From Autumnicola lenta (GTDB lineage: Bacteria > Bacteroidota > Bacteroidia > Flavobacteriales > Flavobacteriaceae), in NCBI RefSeq assembly GCF_031846515.1, contig NZ_JAVRHO010000003.1, positions 1-64,000 on the forward strand: a stretch of DNA of 64,000 nt, in the 5' to 3' direction. The number at the start of each line of letters is the position of its first letter. The first letter of the stretch is position 1. Of this stretch, positions 43,235-52,709 are shown piece after piece. The notes below the pieces were generated by a model. It searched no databases. It saw only the letters and a list, made by a program, of their open reading frames with translations, and was not told the DNA's origin. The translations under genes were made by a program, and so were the position numbers.

Positions 43235-45484
43235 TTATTCGATTTCAATGTTCAACTCCTCCAAAATATTCCTTGAAGAATTTCCTATTTTCAAAGTATA
43301 AGCTCCAGGCTCAACAGTCCAGGATTTAGAATCTGCATTGTAATATGCAAGCTCCTTTACTGGAATTTCAATGGAAACTGTTTCTGAACTTCCTGCTCCC
43401 ACATCTACTTTTTTAAATCCTTTTAATTCCTGGTTAGCGCGTTCTATCTGAGAATCAGATTTGGAAACATATACCTGTACTACTTCTTTACCATCTACTT
43501 CTCCAGTATTTTGTACCTCCACATTCAGAGTGATCGTATCGCTCTCTGTGTATGCTTCTTCTTTTCCCACTTCCGGATTATTAAACGCAAAGGAAGTATA
43601 GGAAAGTCCGTAGCCAAAAGGATATATTGGCTCTATATTCTTAGTGTCAAACCAACGGTAGCCTACAAGAATACCTTCATCATAAGTAGCTGTCTCATTC
43701 CCTGGGAAGCTTTTGGTAGCATGTGCAGGAGAATCCTCAAGATTTTTGGGCATAGTCCACGGAAGTTTTCCGGATGGATTCACATTGCCCAGAAGGACAT
43801 CTGCAAGGGCATTTCCACCTTCAGAACCATTAAACCAGCTCCACACGAGCGTCGAAGTTTTTTGATCAATGTTTTCAATATCAAAAGGAGCACCGGCAAT
43901 CATTACTACGATGGTATTTGGATTGGCCTCCATTACCTTTTCAATTAATTCTTCCTGTCCAAACGGTAAATCCAGGCTTGCCCTGTCTGAAGCTTCCGTT
44001 TCATAGTCACGGTTAGAACCGGCAAAGATTATAGCGACATCTGCATTTTTTGCAGCATTCACGGCCTCTTCTACCAATTTTGGATCAAGTTCATCAATGG
44101 TAACAGGTCCGTCCAAAGTTATATCACCAAGCTTAGCTTTTTCTGTTTTGGAATAGCGCTCCAGATAACCTTGCGCATGGTTAATTTGTACCGACTCGGG
44201 TAATCTGTTCTTAAGACCTTCCAACGGAGTTACCTCTCGTTTCGTTTTAACGCCTGCTCCAAAACCTCCCAAAGCATTTTTCTTGGTAGCGTTGTCACCT
44301 ATTACTGCAACACCTTTAATATTATCCAGGTTCAACGGTAGAGCGTTGTTATCATTCTTCAGCAATACGACAGATTCTGAAGCTATATTGTAAGCATCCT
44401 CAAAATGCTGCTCTGCATTTCTGCTGCCTTTTGCACGACTGGTAGAATCAATACTTTTAATATTATACATTACTCTGAGCACTCGTCTTACATGCTTGTT
44501 CACTTCTTCTTCAGAAAGTTTACCTGCCTGTACAGAATCTATTAGTGGCTGAGCAAAGAAATATTCATCAAAGGGAGCGTTGGTTCCCATTTCCACATCG
44601 GCTCCGGCCTTTAAAGCTTTTACGGTGCTATGGATGGCATTCCAATCCGAAATTACAATACCTTTAAAACCCCATTCATCTCTTAGGACGTCCTGAAGCA
44701 TGTATTCATTTTCGTTGAGATAATCTCCCCGGAGTTTATTATATGCACCCATTACGCTGTATGCATGAGCATCTTTGATGGCTGCTTCAAATGCGGGAAG
44801 ATAAATTTCCCGTAGTGTCCGGTCGTCCAATTGAACGTCTACAGTACCACGGTTTGTCTCCTGATTATTGACCGCATAGTGTTTGATACAAGCAGCCACA
44901 TCATTTTCCTGAACCCCTACGATATAAGGAACTGTTATCTGCTTGTTCAAAAACGGATCTTCCGTGAAATATTCATAAGTACGTCCACCTAACGGAGTTC
45001 TTATAATATTAAAAGCTGGAGCTAATAAAACATCTTTGTTCCGGTCACGGGCTTCTGCGCCAATAACGTTTCCAAAGGTATGCGCCAGTTCTACATTCCA
45101 GGTAGCAGAAAGGCCGCCACCTGCCGGTAGATATGTGGCAAAATCATTTTCCCATCCTGCATTTGCCCAGGAATCCCTGGAAATCTCTTCACGTACTCCA
45201 AGCGGTCCGTCTGCCATTGTTAGTTCAGGGATTCCAAGGCGTGGAATACCTGAAGTGGCAAACATGCTGGTGCCGTGCAGCATTCCTGATTTTTCTTCTA
45301 ATGTCATCTGGGAGATCAGGCTGTCGATCTCATTTTCATATTTCATACTCAGAGGCTCTCCCTGGAATATTTCATTTTGTTCTACGGTTTCAGGATTGCT
45401 TTCAGCGGCTTCCGGGCTTTCGCCACATGCTGTAAAAGCCGCAAGGCTAGCAAAGCTCAGAAAGGTGAATATGTTATTTTTCAT
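43235..45484 (-). CDS. GH3 beta-glucosidase lipoprotein
   Basis: 749 aa, lipobox AFTAC with Cys20. Two-domain GH3: TIM barrel with the nucleophile Asp280 in GIVISDWNAI, then an alpha/beta sandwich with the acid/base region DYETEASDRASL near 485, followed by a fibronectin III-like C-terminal domain (about 650-749, VQNTGEVDGKEVVQVYVS). It would release glucose from the de-branched backbone. Lipid anchoring suggests action at the membrane or in the periplasm. Confidence 0.93.
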   Translation of the reverse strand: MKNNIFTFLSFASLAAFTACGESPEAAESNPETVEQNEIFQGEPLSMKYENEIDSLISQMTLEEKSGMLHGTSMFATSGIPRLGIPELTMADGPLGVREEISRDSWANAGWENDFATYLPAGGGLSATWNVELAHTFGNVIGAEARDRNKDVLLAPAFNIIRTPLGGRTYEYFTEDPFLNKQITVPYIVGVQENDVAACIKHYAVNNQETNRGTVDVQLDDRTLREIYLPAFEAAIKDAHAYSVMGAYNKLRGDYLNENEYMLQDVLRDEWGFKGIVISDWNAIHSTVKALKAGADVEMGTNAPFDEYFFAQPLIDSVQAGKLSEEEVNKHVRRVLRVMYNIKSIDSTSRAKGSRNAEQHFEDAYNIASESVVLLKNDNNALPLNLDNIKGVAVIGDNATKKNALGGFGAGVKTKREVTPLEGLKNRLPESVQINHAQGYLERYSKTEKAKLGDITLDGPVTIDELDPKLVEEAVNAAKNADVAIIFAGSNRDYETEASDRASLDLPFGQEELIEKVMEANPNTIVVMIAGAPFDIENIDQKTSTLVWSWFNGSEGGNALADVLLGNVNPSGKLPWTMPKNLEDSPAHATKSFPGNETATYDEGILVGYRWFDTKNIEPIYPFGYGLSYTSFAFNNPEVGKEEAYTESDTITLNVEVQNTGEVDGKEVVQVYVSKSDSQIERANQELKGFKKVDVGAGSSETVSIEIPVKELAYYNADSKSWTVEPGAYTLKIGNSSRNILEELNIEIE

Positions 45485-45545
45485 AATATTGTAAATATTG
45501 AATGAGTTTTAATTCCTTTTCAGTTTAAGATTTATGCCTTACGAT

Positions 45546-47552
45546 TCATAGTTTTTTGAACCTTATCGCTGCTCCTCCACTTTCACCAAGTTGGAGCGTA
45601 AGATTATCTGCGGCTGTTACTTCTTTGGTGTTAATTTTTACTTCCGAAGGGTTGTTATCTAATCCGGTTCCTTCGGCATCTGCATATATCTGAGCTTCGT
45701 AAGTTGCTCCTTCATCGAGAAAGGATAGGGAAATTTCCAGGTCGCGGGCATTTTCATCGGTAATACTTCCCAGGTACCAGTCTTCACTATCTATATCTTT
45801 CCTTACTGTTGTGATATAATTCCCAATTTCGCCATTGAGAACTTTTGTGTCTTCCCAGTCCATAGGAACATCTTTCAAAAATTGGAATTCTGGTTTGTTC
45901 ACGTAGTTTTCCGGTAGATCGGCCAACATTTGGATGGGAGAATACACAGTAACCAGCAGCGCCAGTTGTTTGGCTGAAGTGGAATGAACCCTCCTGCCGG
46001 GATATCCCTGGCTGACTTCTACATCAAGGATTCCTGCAGTGAAATCCATAGGTCCTGCCAGGAAGCGGGTGAATGGGAGTATGGTCACGTGTTCCGGGGG
46101 ATTTCCTTCACTCCAGGCATTATATTCTATTCCGCGGGCACCTTCTCTTGCCAGCATATTGGGGTAGGTGCGTCTTTCTCCGGTGTCTTTTATAGGTTCG
46201 TGAAAAAGTACCGTTAGTTTATGTTCGGATGCTTTTTTTAGAACATATCTAAAGTAGTTGACACCAAATTGTCCATGGTGCCATTCTTCCATATTCAGCA
46301 TAGAACCTACGTGCCCGATTTTTACTTCGTGAACTCCCATTTTGTTGTAAAGGGCGAAAGCACTGTCTATCTGTTTCAGGTAATTATCAATGTTGGAACC
46401 GGTTTCGTGGTAACCTATAATCTGCACTCCGTTTTCAGCAGCATAATCTGTCACTTCTTTAAGATCAAAATCATCGGTGGCCTCGGTGAAACTAAATTGG
46501 TGCATCGCATTTTCGTACCAGGAAGGTGTCCAGCCTTTATTCCAGCCTTCGATCAATAAGTGATCAATTCCCAGCTGATTTGCATAATCAATATGTTCTT
46601 TGGCATTCTCGGTGGAAGCCCCGTGGTTTTCACCTTCCCAGAAGGTGTATTTTCCAATGTGCATGCCCCACCAGATTCCTATATACTTTACAGGTTCTAT
46701 CCAGCTGGTGTCTTCAATCGTATTTGGTTCATTAAGATTTAAGATCAGATAAGAAGTGATAAGATCTGTTGGCTCTTCCCCAATCTGGATTGTTCTCCAC
46801 GGAGTAGTGAAGGATTCCGTTGTACGGACTTTCACTCCGTCTGCCCAGGGGACTAAATTTGCCTTTAGCTCAGTTCCTGAAGTGTTTTCAAGAGTCATGC
46901 TGGCAAAATCCTCCAAATTTGCTTCGTGGAAACTAATTGCCAGTCCACTTTCACTCTCTATAGTTAACGGGGTATGAACGGTATCCAACTCGCTCACAGG
47001 AGAGGCCTCAAAAAGATTTTCATATCGCTGCTCGTGATAAGCAGGGATCCACCAGGCTTTGCCATCTTCTTTTAATTTGAAAGTGGTAAGCTCGTCCATA
47101 ATAAAAATACTGTCGTTGATGCCCTGCTCCGGAAAAACATAGCGGAAGGCAACTCCATCATCAAAAGCACGAAATTGAACTTCAAGTTTTCTCTGCTTCT
47201 CATTTTTCTCCTGAAGGTTTACAACCAGCTGGTTGTAATGGTTCCTGATGTTTTTCTTCTCTCCCCATACCTGTTCCCAGGTTTCATCATAGGAAGATTC
47301 TTCTACAGAAGCTATTTCGAAGTTGTTGCTCAGCGAATCATTATTAGTAAGTACGAATCCCATTTCTGAAGGGGAAATAACTTCAGTTTCTTCGTGTGAA
47401 ACAGAATATCTTGGGCTGCTGCCAGATAATTCAAACCTGATTTTATTCTGGCCATCGGGTGATGTCAGTTCGTGTACATTCTTTTCATCCTGTTGTGCGC
47501 AAGAGATTAGCGAGATGAAAAGAGCGGAGAATATGCTTAATTTTTTTATCAT
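45546..47552 (-). CDS. GH97 alpha-glycosidase lipoprotein
   Basis: 668 aa, lipobox LISC with the cysteine near residue 18. GH97 is recognised by TVLFHEPIKDTGERRTYPNM, GARGIEYNAWSEGNPPEH and LPFTRFLAGPMDFTAGI. The family has inverting alpha-glucosidases and retaining alpha-galactosidases; the His-Glu pair in FHEP resembles the inverting SusB type, but the residue after AGI is Asp where SusB, as I recall, has its catalytic Glu. I therefore do not assign the sugar. In this locus it may act on an alpha-linked side-chain sugar. Confidence 0.88.
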   Translation of the reverse strand: MIKKLSIFSALFISLISCAQQDEKNVHELTSPDGQNKIRFELSGSSPRYSVSHEETEVISPSEMGFVLTNNDSLSNNFEIASVEESSYDETWEQVWGEKKNIRNHYNQLVVNLQEKNEKQRKLEVQFRAFDDGVAFRYVFPEQGINDSIFIMDELTTFKLKEDGKAWWIPAYHEQRYENLFEASPVSELDTVHTPLTIESESGLAISFHEANLEDFASMTLENTSGTELKANLVPWADGVKVRTTESFTTPWRTIQIGEEPTDLITSYLILNLNEPNTIEDTSWIEPVKYIGIWWGMHIGKYTFWEGENHGASTENAKEHIDYANQLGIDHLLIEGWNKGWTPSWYENAMHQFSFTEATDDFDLKEVTDYAAENGVQIIGYHETGSNIDNYLKQIDSAFALYNKMGVHEVKIGHVGSMLNMEEWHHGQFGVNYFRYVLKKASEHKLTVLFHEPIKDTGERRTYPNMLAREGARGIEYNAWSEGNPPEHVTILPFTRFLAGPMDFTAGILDVEVSQGYPGRRVHSTSAKQLALLVTVYSPIQMLADLPENYVNKPEFQFLKDVPMDWEDTKVLNGEIGNYITTVRKDIDSEDWYLGSITDENARDLEISLSFLDEGATYEAQIYADAEGTGLDNNPSEVKINTKEVTAADNLTLQLGESGGAAIRFKKL

Positions 47553-47675
47553 TATATTTTTTGTTCTTTGTACAAATTTTATTCTAGCTTTTATCTTTTA
47601 CTTTTTTGCCGTTTCCAATTAACCAACCACTATTAACTTTTAGACTTTTAACCTTTGACTTTTAACAATAAACCT

Positions 47676-50102
47676 TTACTTCTGCCACTGCGTTTTAAAA
47701 GTTATTTTTCCATTTAAAGGATTCTCTGTGACTTCAAAACTGTTTCCTCTTTTTGATACAGAAATTGTTTGTAAGGCATCACCTTCCGGAAGAAAAACTT
47801 GTCCTGTAGCCGAATTTGTTCCTTCCGAAGCATAAACTTTAAGATCCAGTTTTGACCAGTCCATCGCATGGGTAGATTGTGCCAGTTTGATATGTGGAAT
47901 CACCGTCCCGTTTTTTACCAAAACAATTATTGGGATATCCCCGGCTTTTATGGTGTGCCAACCACTTTCATAAACTTCTTTTGTCTGATAATCAATCCAT
48001 TTTCCTTCTGGCAAATAAACCTGCCTTTCGGAAACTTCTTCAAAAAGTGGGGCAACCAGCATACTTGATCCAAAAAGATATTGATCATCGATTAGCCAGG
48101 AGCCGGCATCATTGGGATATTCCACAAACAATGCGCGCATCATCGGAAGCCCATTTTCTGAACTCTCTTTTGCCTGGGCATAGATGTACGGCATCAATTT
48201 GTAACGCATATTATCGGCTTTTCTGAAGGCTTTTAAAAAGCCTTCATTGTAAAGCCAGGGCTCTGTTGGTGGTTCCCCGTGGCTTCTTACGTGCGAAGAA
48301 AGCATTCCGAAGGGGGTCCATCTTCTGTAAAGATCTTCCGGTGCTTTGGTAACAAATCCGCCCACATCATGGCTCCAGAAGGTGAAACCGCTCAGCCCGA
48401 GGGAAAGTCCGCCACGAAGGGTTGCAGACATAGCTGTATTTGTAGTAGCGGCGTCTCCACCCCAATGCAATGGATAGCGCTGACTTCCAGCCCAGGTGCT
48501 ACGAGCCCAAATTAGGCTGTAGCCTTTTTCCTGTTTTGTCAATTCTGCCACCGCTTTATTGTAGCGTAACGGATATAGGTTGTGCTCATAAAATCCTGTA
48601 CGACCGGAATGGTAAATTCCATTAGCCGGTGCTGCTTCTCCAAAATCTACTTTAAAAACGCCAACTCCCTGATCAAACAGGTGCCGGAGCTTGCCCTGGT
48701 ACCATTCCACTGTCTCTGGATTCGAAAAGTCAAGCACGGCATCTTCATAAGGGATATTCCCTTTTCGATCTTTAACGGCAAGTTCGTTTTCTACGATTTC
48801 ATCAAAAAGTGTATTTTTTGGAGTGAAGTAGGGGAGTTGCCATAAAGAAACATGGAAACCCTCCTCTTTCATATCTGCCATCATATCTACCGGATCATCA
48901 AACCGGTCTGCGGCAAATTCATAATTGTTTCGCCAGTCCACATCAAACCAGCCGGTATCAAAATGGATCACATCGCTGGGAATCTCATATTTCCGAAGGT
49001 TGCTGGCGATTTCCCGGCCTTCTTCTTCAGAAAAATAGGTGATACGGCTCATCCAGAATCCGAAAGACCAGAGGGGAGGCATTTCAGCTTTTCCTGTTAA
49101 ATCTGTGTATTCATCAAGAATGTCTTTAGGTTCCCCAAGGAAGAAGAAAAGATCTGCTTCATCATCGCCCAGCATCATGTTATTGGCTGCATTAAAATAT
49201 TTTCCGAAGTCAACAGTAATAGGAGAGGAGGTATGCATAAAAACTCCATACCCACGGCTACTCATATAAAACGGAATAGGTTTATACATGGTCTCATTTT
49301 GCACCCCGTTGGCATCATCTACCCAAAGCACCACTTTTTGTCCGCGTTTGTTGAATTGCGTAAAAGATTCACCCAATCCGAAGATTTTTTCTCCTGGTTC
49401 CAGGGTTAAAACCGCTGCCATGCTTTTTGAATAATCACTATTTCTTCGAACATAGGAAAATGGCAGTACCGGAGTATAAGTATTTTCTGTGTCTGAAAGA
49501 TGTAAAGTGCTGGTCAATAATTTGCCATTTTCGTCATATAGTTTTACATGCCATGGCTGCACCAGAATTTCCACCCTTCCGTGTTCACTGGAATATTGAT
49601 GCCCTCCTTCTATTTTTGAGTAGGTCCATGCTTCCGGATTATTAGGAGCTGTACCGTTAACCAACATCAAAGATTCCTGCTGATTGTGAAACTGCGGACC
49701 CGAAGCCATTTTTATTCTTATTGTACGATCTGATACAAACTGGACCTGGAAAGGCAGTTCGGGTGATGATTCATATTCAGTAGCAGGGAATTCATTTGCT
49801 TCCACAGGAATGGGCCTCATCAGCATATTATTAAATGCCTGCCGCGTTTGAAAATCATGACGGAGGTATTTCACCGTCCCAATTCCCGTTTCAGGATTAA
49901 AAGAAGCAAGTGAGTCTGCAAGGTAGAAAGTATTGTTATAATCAACGAAATCCTTGCTAACATCAACCGGAGTGTTAAGGATGTCCACTTCCTGGATCTG
50001 GGCAGTGGCACTAGTGGAACCTATAAATCCAAAAGCCAGTGCTAAAACTGTTTTGCTGATTCCATTTTTACTCATCTTCAGATTATTTTTGATATAATTC
50101 AT
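47676..50102 (-). CDS. GH31 alpha-xylosidase
   Basis: 808 aa with a cleavable signal peptide and no lipobox, thus probably periplasmic. Close to the YicI type of GH31: nucleophile Asp486 in FKVDFGEA, acid/base Asp550 in YPLHWGGDA, and the GGLSLGLSGFTFWSHDVGGF phrase (numbering from 50102; a start at 50075 is also reasonable). GH31 alpha-xylosidases remove non-reducing-end alpha-1,6 xylose from xyloglucan oligosaccharides, the key debranching step. Starts 3 bp after the GH2 stop. Confidence 0.93.
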   Translation of the reverse strand: MNYIKNNLKMSKNGISKTVLALAFGFIGSTSATAQIQEVDILNTPVDVSKDFVDYNNTFYLADSLASFNPETGIGTVKYLRHDFQTRQAFNNMLMRPIPVEANEFPATEYESSPELPFQVQFVSDRTIRIKMASGPQFHNQQESLMLVNGTAPNNPEAWTYSKIEGGHQYSSEHGRVEILVQPWHVKLYDENGKLLTSTLHLSDTENTYTPVLPFSYVRRNSDYSKSMAAVLTLEPGEKIFGLGESFTQFNKRGQKVVLWVDDANGVQNETMYKPIPFYMSSRGYGVFMHTSSPITVDFGKYFNAANNMMLGDDEADLFFFLGEPKDILDEYTDLTGKAEMPPLWSFGFWMSRITYFSEEEGREIASNLRKYEIPSDVIHFDTGWFDVDWRNNYEFAADRFDDPVDMMADMKEEGFHVSLWQLPYFTPKNTLFDEIVENELAVKDRKGNIPYEDAVLDFSNPETVEWYQGKLRHLFDQGVGVFKVDFGEAAPANGIYHSGRTGFYEHNLYPLRYNKAVAELTKQEKGYSLIWARSTWAGSQRYPLHWGGDAATTNTAMSATLRGGLSLGLSGFTFWSHDVGGFVTKAPEDLYRRWTPFGMLSSHVRSHGEPPTEPWLYNEGFLKAFRKADNMRYKLMPYIYAQAKESSENGLPMMRALFVEYPNDAGSWLIDDQYLFGSSMLVAPLFEEVSERQVYLPEGKWIDYQTKEVYESGWHTIKAGDIPIIVLVKNGTVIPHIKLAQSTHAMDWSKLDLKVYASEGTNSATGQVFLPEGDALQTISVSKRGNSFEVTENPLNGKITFKTQWQK

Positions 50103-50105
50103 CTT

Positions 50106-52580
50106 TTATTCAAAGTTTATTGTTGTAGTTGCCGCTTCCAAACCTTCTGAAGTTGCTGTTAACTCTACAGAACCTGCATCTTTTCCGGATTGAACGATCA
50201 CAAGTACCTTTCCGCTAAGGGCAGAATGTTTTGTTCCTTTAAAAGATTCATGGTTTGTAGGATCACCACTTGCTACTCCCACGATTTTTCCGCCTTTGCT
50301 TAGCTCAAAATGAACTAAATTATCTGCCCTGGGAGCTAAAGTACCATCTTCATCTGTAATGGTAACGGTAATAAAAGAAAGGTCCTGCCCGTCAGCTTTA
50401 ATGGTCTTCCTGTCGGCTTCCAGGTTTAATTTAGCTGGTTCTCCAGCGGTTTTGATTTCCTTTTCAAGGACGATATTGCCATCTTTTCGGGAAATTGCTT
50501 TTAAAGTTCCTGGTTTATAAGGGAATCGCCACATCACGTGCAGGTCATCTCCTTCTTTTCTTTTAATTCCTTTGGATTCTCCGTTTACAAAGAGTTCTAC
50601 TTCATCGGCATTATTGTAATAAGCCCAAATATCTACCGTTTGTCCTTCTTCCCAGTTCCAGTGTGGCAAAATGTGCAGCACATATTCATTGGTCCATTCA
50701 CTTTTGTACATGTAGTAGGAGTCTTTTGGGAATCCCGCGAGGTCAACAATTCCGAAGTAAGAGCTTCTTGAAGGCCATGTATAAGGAGTTGGTTCTCCCA
50801 GATAATCAAATCCTGTCCAGATATAAAAGCCTGAAAGGAAATCATGTTTTTTAATGACTTTCCAGGTTTCTTCATGTGTAGAGCCCCACGGGGTCCTTAC
50901 CTGATCAAAAGCTGAAATGGTATTGTCTGGATTTCCTCCGTCAAATGGAATGTCCCAGCGTACCGGCCAAACCTTAATAGTATCTGACGGAAATTCGTAA
51001 TACCCCCTGGTCGCTAAAGCCGAAGTAGTTTCGGTGGCGATAAATGGAGTGTTCGGAAAATTTACCTGGTGTTTGGGATATGTTTGATGCGCATAGTTGT
51101 AACCAATAATATCCAGAGCTCCCGAACCGGCAAGAGCATTTGGCTGCTGTGGTTCATCAAACTGAAGGGTCACATCCTCATCACCGGTATGGATGGGCGG
51201 GTTCATGGCAGCTGTTATAGGTCTTGTGGAATCAATATTACGGGTAATATTTGCCAATTTTCGACCTAGTTCTGCACCACGTTCACTCCATTGCTCCGGA
51301 ATTTCATTTCCTATGCTCCACATAAAGATGCTTGGATGGTTGCGGTCCCTTAAAAGCATATCTCTATGATCAAGCTCGTACCACTCATCCCAGTGGTTGC
51401 TGTAATCGTATTCAGTTTTGCCCTGTTCCCAGATATCAAAAGATTCATCCTGAACGATAAAGCCCATTTTGTCACAAAGGTCCAATAATTCGGGGGCAGG
51501 AGGGTTGTGGGCAGTTCTAATTCCGTTTACGCCCATTTCCTTCATGATTTCCAGCTGGCGTTCTATGGCCCGCGTGTTAATTGCCGCGCCCAAAGGCCCA
51601 AGATCGTGGTGAAGGCAAACCCCTTTTATTTTCGTTTGCTTTCCGTTTAAAATAAAACCTTCTTCAAGGTCAAATTCAAAGCTTCTTATCCCAAAAGGTG
51701 TTTTATATTGATCTACAACTTCTCCGTCTATAGAAATTTCTGTGACTGCTGTATAAAGCTGGGGCTCTTCTACAGACCATAATTTTGGATTTTTAATGCT
51801 GGTGCGTTGCGTTATTTTTTCTTCGGAATTTGCTTCAATTTTTATTTTTTCTGAAACAGAAGCAACTTCATTTGCTGCCTGAAAAAATGTAGTACGAATA
51901 ATGGCAGTTTTCGACTTGGGGTAGGCATTGGCAATTTTCAGTTCAATGTTTACTGAAGCACTATCTTTACTTACTTCCGGGGTAGTAACGAAGGTTCCCC
52001 ATTTTGTTACATGCAGTTTATCTGTAGTGATAAGCCATACATTTCTGTAAATTCCTGAGCCTGAATACCAGCGGGAATTGGGCTGTTTAGAGTTGTCAAC
52101 TTTTACAAGAAGTTCATTTTCCGTTTCGCCATAGTTGAGATAGGGGGTAAGCTCGTACTGAAAGCCCATATATCCATTTGGGCGTTTTCCAAGGTAATTT
52201 CCATTGATCCAGACTTCGCTGTTATGGTAAACTCCGTCAAACATTACAGATGTCACTTTTGTGCTGTCCTTTTCCTCTAATGTGAAGGATTTTTTGTACC
52301 ATCCCAATCCTCCAGGCAAGGCTCCGCCACCTGTACCTGCGGGATGCTCAGGACTAAAGTCCCCTTCAATGCTCCAGTCATGAGGAACATTTAAAGTTCG
52401 CCAATTTGTATTTTCTGAAATGGTATCGGTATCCTGAACAGAATCGTTCAGGTGGAATTGCCATTCTGAGTTAAACGCGATTTTTCTTTCTTCAAAAGCA
52501 GCTTTTTCCTGCTCATCCTGACAAGATACCAGAGAACAAAGAAGTAATAAATATAAAGGGTTCAGGTTTCTGAAATTCAT
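50106..52580 (-). CDS. GH2 beta-galactosidase lipoprotein
   Basis: 824 aa from the ATG at 52578-52580, chosen because a typical lipoprotein signal follows (lipobox SLVSC); a start 24 bp upstream puts acidic residues before it. Sugar-binding and immunoglobulin-like domains, then the barrel with acid/base Glu426 in SIGNEIPEQ and nucleophile Glu517 in FIATETTSA, then C-terminal beta domains (DIWAYYNNADEVELFVNG and an invasin-like final domain). It would remove beta-1,2 galactose from xyloglucan side chains once fucose is gone. GH2 also includes beta-glucuronidases and beta-mannosidases; context favours galactosidase. Confidence 0.88.
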   Translation of the reverse strand: MNFRNLNPLYLLLLCSLVSCQDEQEKAAFEERKIAFNSEWQFHLNDSVQDTDTISENTNWRTLNVPHDWSIEGDFSPEHPAGTGGGALPGGLGWYKKSFTLEEKDSTKVTSVMFDGVYHNSEVWINGNYLGKRPNGYMGFQYELTPYLNYGETENELLVKVDNSKQPNSRWYSGSGIYRNVWLITTDKLHVTKWGTFVTTPEVSKDSASVNIELKIANAYPKSKTAIIRTTFFQAANEVASVSEKIKIEANSEEKITQRTSIKNPKLWSVEEPQLYTAVTEISIDGEVVDQYKTPFGIRSFEFDLEEGFILNGKQTKIKGVCLHHDLGPLGAAINTRAIERQLEIMKEMGVNGIRTAHNPPAPELLDLCDKMGFIVQDESFDIWEQGKTEYDYSNHWDEWYELDHRDMLLRDRNHPSIFMWSIGNEIPEQWSERGAELGRKLANITRNIDSTRPITAAMNPPIHTGDEDVTLQFDEPQQPNALAGSGALDIIGYNYAHQTYPKHQVNFPNTPFIATETTSALATRGYYEFPSDTIKVWPVRWDIPFDGGNPDNTISAFDQVRTPWGSTHEETWKVIKKHDFLSGFYIWTGFDYLGEPTPYTWPSRSSYFGIVDLAGFPKDSYYMYKSEWTNEYVLHILPHWNWEEGQTVDIWAYYNNADEVELFVNGESKGIKRKEGDDLHVMWRFPYKPGTLKAISRKDGNIVLEKEIKTAGEPAKLNLEADRKTIKADGQDLSFITVTITDEDGTLAPRADNLVHFELSKGGKIVGVASGDPTNHESFKGTKHSALSGKVLVIVQSGKDAGSVELTATSEGLEAATTTINFE

Positions 52581-52611
52581 ATAAAAATCTTCTAAAATTA
52601 TCAAAGGTAAA

Positions 52612-52669
52612 GCTGAACCATTGAAGTGGGAAGTTATAGCTCTGGAACTTCAATTTTCAATGGTTCAGC
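52612..52669 (-). other. Long stem-loop in the locus between the glycan-binding protein and GH2 genes
   Basis: GCTGAACCATTGAA (52612-52625) pairs perfectly with TTCAATGGTTCAGC (52656-52669); inside the loop ATTGAAGT and ACTTCAAT offer a second, mutually exclusive pairing. No T-run follows. It is placed to protect or limit the upstream susC-susD-binding-protein mRNA. Confidence 0.7.
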
Positions 52670-52709
52670 AATTTATACTAAAAGTTATTAAATACTATTT
52701 GAACTTCAA

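Noticed and set aside
47553..47675. T-rich direct repeats (TTTTAACC-like) between GH97 and GH31 genes
   Set aside because: Too short and AT-rich to separate from background composition.
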